From the NCBI GenBank assembly GCA_900765165.1, contig CAAFQR010000034.1, positions 1 through 6,184 on the forward strand: a stretch of DNA of 6,184 nt. Direction: 5' to 3'. Each line of letters begins with the position of its first letter. Position 1 is the first letter of the stretch. This document shows positions 5,538-6,184 of this stretch, one piece after another. Source of the stretch: Veillonellaceae bacterium (GTDB taxonomy: Bacteria; Bacillota; Negativicutes; Veillonellales; Veillonellaceae). The notes beneath the pieces were generated by a model. That model saw only the letters and a program-made list of their open reading frames with translations. It was not told where the DNA came from and did not search any database. The translations under genes and the position numbers were made by a program.

Positions 5538-6184
5538 ATGGAAGCAAATAAATATATTGCCCAAGCCATTCAAGATATGCCGGCATCCGGTATTCGTAAG
5601 CTTTGGGAATTGGCTATGTCCATGGATGAAGTAATTTCCTTATGTATCGGTGAACCGGACTACGCGCCGCCCCAGAAGGTTTTGGACGCTTGCTGCACCA
5701 GCATCCAAAACAAAGAAACCCATTACTCCCCGAACGCCGGCATTTTGCCGTTGCGTACGGCCATTCGCAACTGGTACTTCAAGCATTACGGCGTTGATTA
5801 CACCGAAGATGAAATGATGCTCACCATCGGTGCGTCGGAAGCTATCGACTTATCCTTACGCGTATTGCTGAACCCGGGCGACGAAGTCTTAATGCCGGAT
5901 CCGTCCTACGTGGCCTACCCTGCCGAAGTTGAAATGTGCGGCGGTGTCCCGGTTATGGTCGAAACGCGCTTAGAAGACGACTTCAAATTGACGGTAGAAG
6001 CGTTGGAAAAGAAAGTAACGCCGAAGACAAAGGTTTTGGTTGTTGGTTACCCAAGCAATCCCACCGGTGCTATTATGACCCGTGAAGACTGGGCGCCTAT
6101 CGTAGACTTTGTTATCAAACACGACCTCATCGTTGTTAGTGACGAAATTTACTCCGAACTTACCTATGGTCAGAAGCACTGCAG
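5538..6184 (+). CDS. Class I/II PLP-dependent aminotransferase, cut by the right edge
   Basis: The first 215 codons of a fold-type I aminotransferase, probably about 390 residues when complete. Landmarks fit the aspartate/aromatic aminotransferase superfamily: the substrate-carboxylate region CIGEPDYAPP (36-45), HYSPNAGILPLR (62-73), the PLP-phosphate loop GASEAIDL (98-105), PDPSYVAY (120-127), NPTG (174-177), and SDEIYSEL (201-208). Asp202 contacts the pyridine nitrogen of PLP and Tyr205 its O3. The Schiff-base lysine and the C-terminal arginine lie past the edge and are not seen, so activity cannot be fully checked. Substrate is undetermined. Similar proteins are annotated as aspartate, aromatic or N-acetyl-diaminopimelate (PatA-like) aminotransferases. 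The start is secure: GAGGTG (5527-5532) stands five bases before the ATG. It is transcribed away from the RuBisCO-like gene and has an extended -10 promoter at 5435-5443. Confidence 0.93.
   Translation, partial: MEANKYIAQAIQDMPASGIRKLWELAMSMDEVISLCIGEPDYAPPQKVLDACCTSIQNKETHYSPNAGILPLRTAIRNWYFKHYGVDYTEDEMMLTIGASEAIDLSLRVLLNPGDEVLMPDPSYVAYPAEVEMCGGVPVMVETRLEDDFKLTVEALEKKVTPKTKVLVVGYPSNPTGAIMTREDWAPIVDFVIKHDLIVVSDEIYSELTYGQKHC

Noticed and set aside
5970..6179. 69-codon minus-strand frame inside the aminotransferase
   Set aside because: It is antisense to a clear PLP-enzyme reading frame that continues to the window edge, and it shows no motif.

Overview
This window reads as chromosomal DNA of a Bacillota-type bacterium. 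A Negativicutes-like host is my guess; I have no marker gene that proves it. The grounds are strong AGGAGG-type ribosome binding sites, moderate-GC genes separated by AT-rich spacers, and the gene order walJ - htrA - rlmH, which is the tail of the conserved wal (yyc) locus of Bacillota. Nothing points to a plasmid, phage or insertion sequence: there are no transposase fragments, tRNA genes, CRISPR arrays or long repeats.

Layout. Six complete genes lie on the minus strand, and one incomplete gene lies on the plus strand at the right edge. In minus-strand transcription order they are: a form IV RuBisCO-like protein (5266 to 4136); a LarE-type sulfur transferase (4020 to 3202); an uncharacterised 151-residue protein (3192 to 2737); a WalJ/YycJ metallo-beta-lactamase-fold protein (2672 to 1866); a membrane-anchored HtrA serine protease (1659 to 550); and the 23S rRNA methyltransferase RlmH (547 to 68). 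A further reading frame probably starts at 40 and runs off the left edge. On the plus strand, a class I/II PLP aminotransferase starts at 5538 and is cut by the right edge before its catalytic lysine.

Transcription units. larE and the 151-residue gene are tightly coupled: the second gene's ribosome binding site overlaps the larE stop codon. A promoter-like stretch precedes larE, so the RuBisCO-like gene may be only loosely joined to it. A GC-rich hairpin with a T-rich tail separates the 151-residue gene from walJ. htrA has a promoter-like AT-rich upstream region, and htrA, rlmH and the left-edge frame look like one operon. The 271-base spacer 5267-5537 is a divergent promoter region.

How the genes fit together. 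walJ, htrA and rlmH are envelope or DNA-homeostasis, envelope quality-control and ribosome-maturation functions that travel together. The more unusual part is the upstream block, where the RuBisCO-like protein has lost most residues needed for CO2 fixation and sits next to a LarE carrying three candidate cluster-binding cysteines. Two codon-start corrections matter: walJ most likely starts at the GTG at 2672, and larE at the ATG at 4020.
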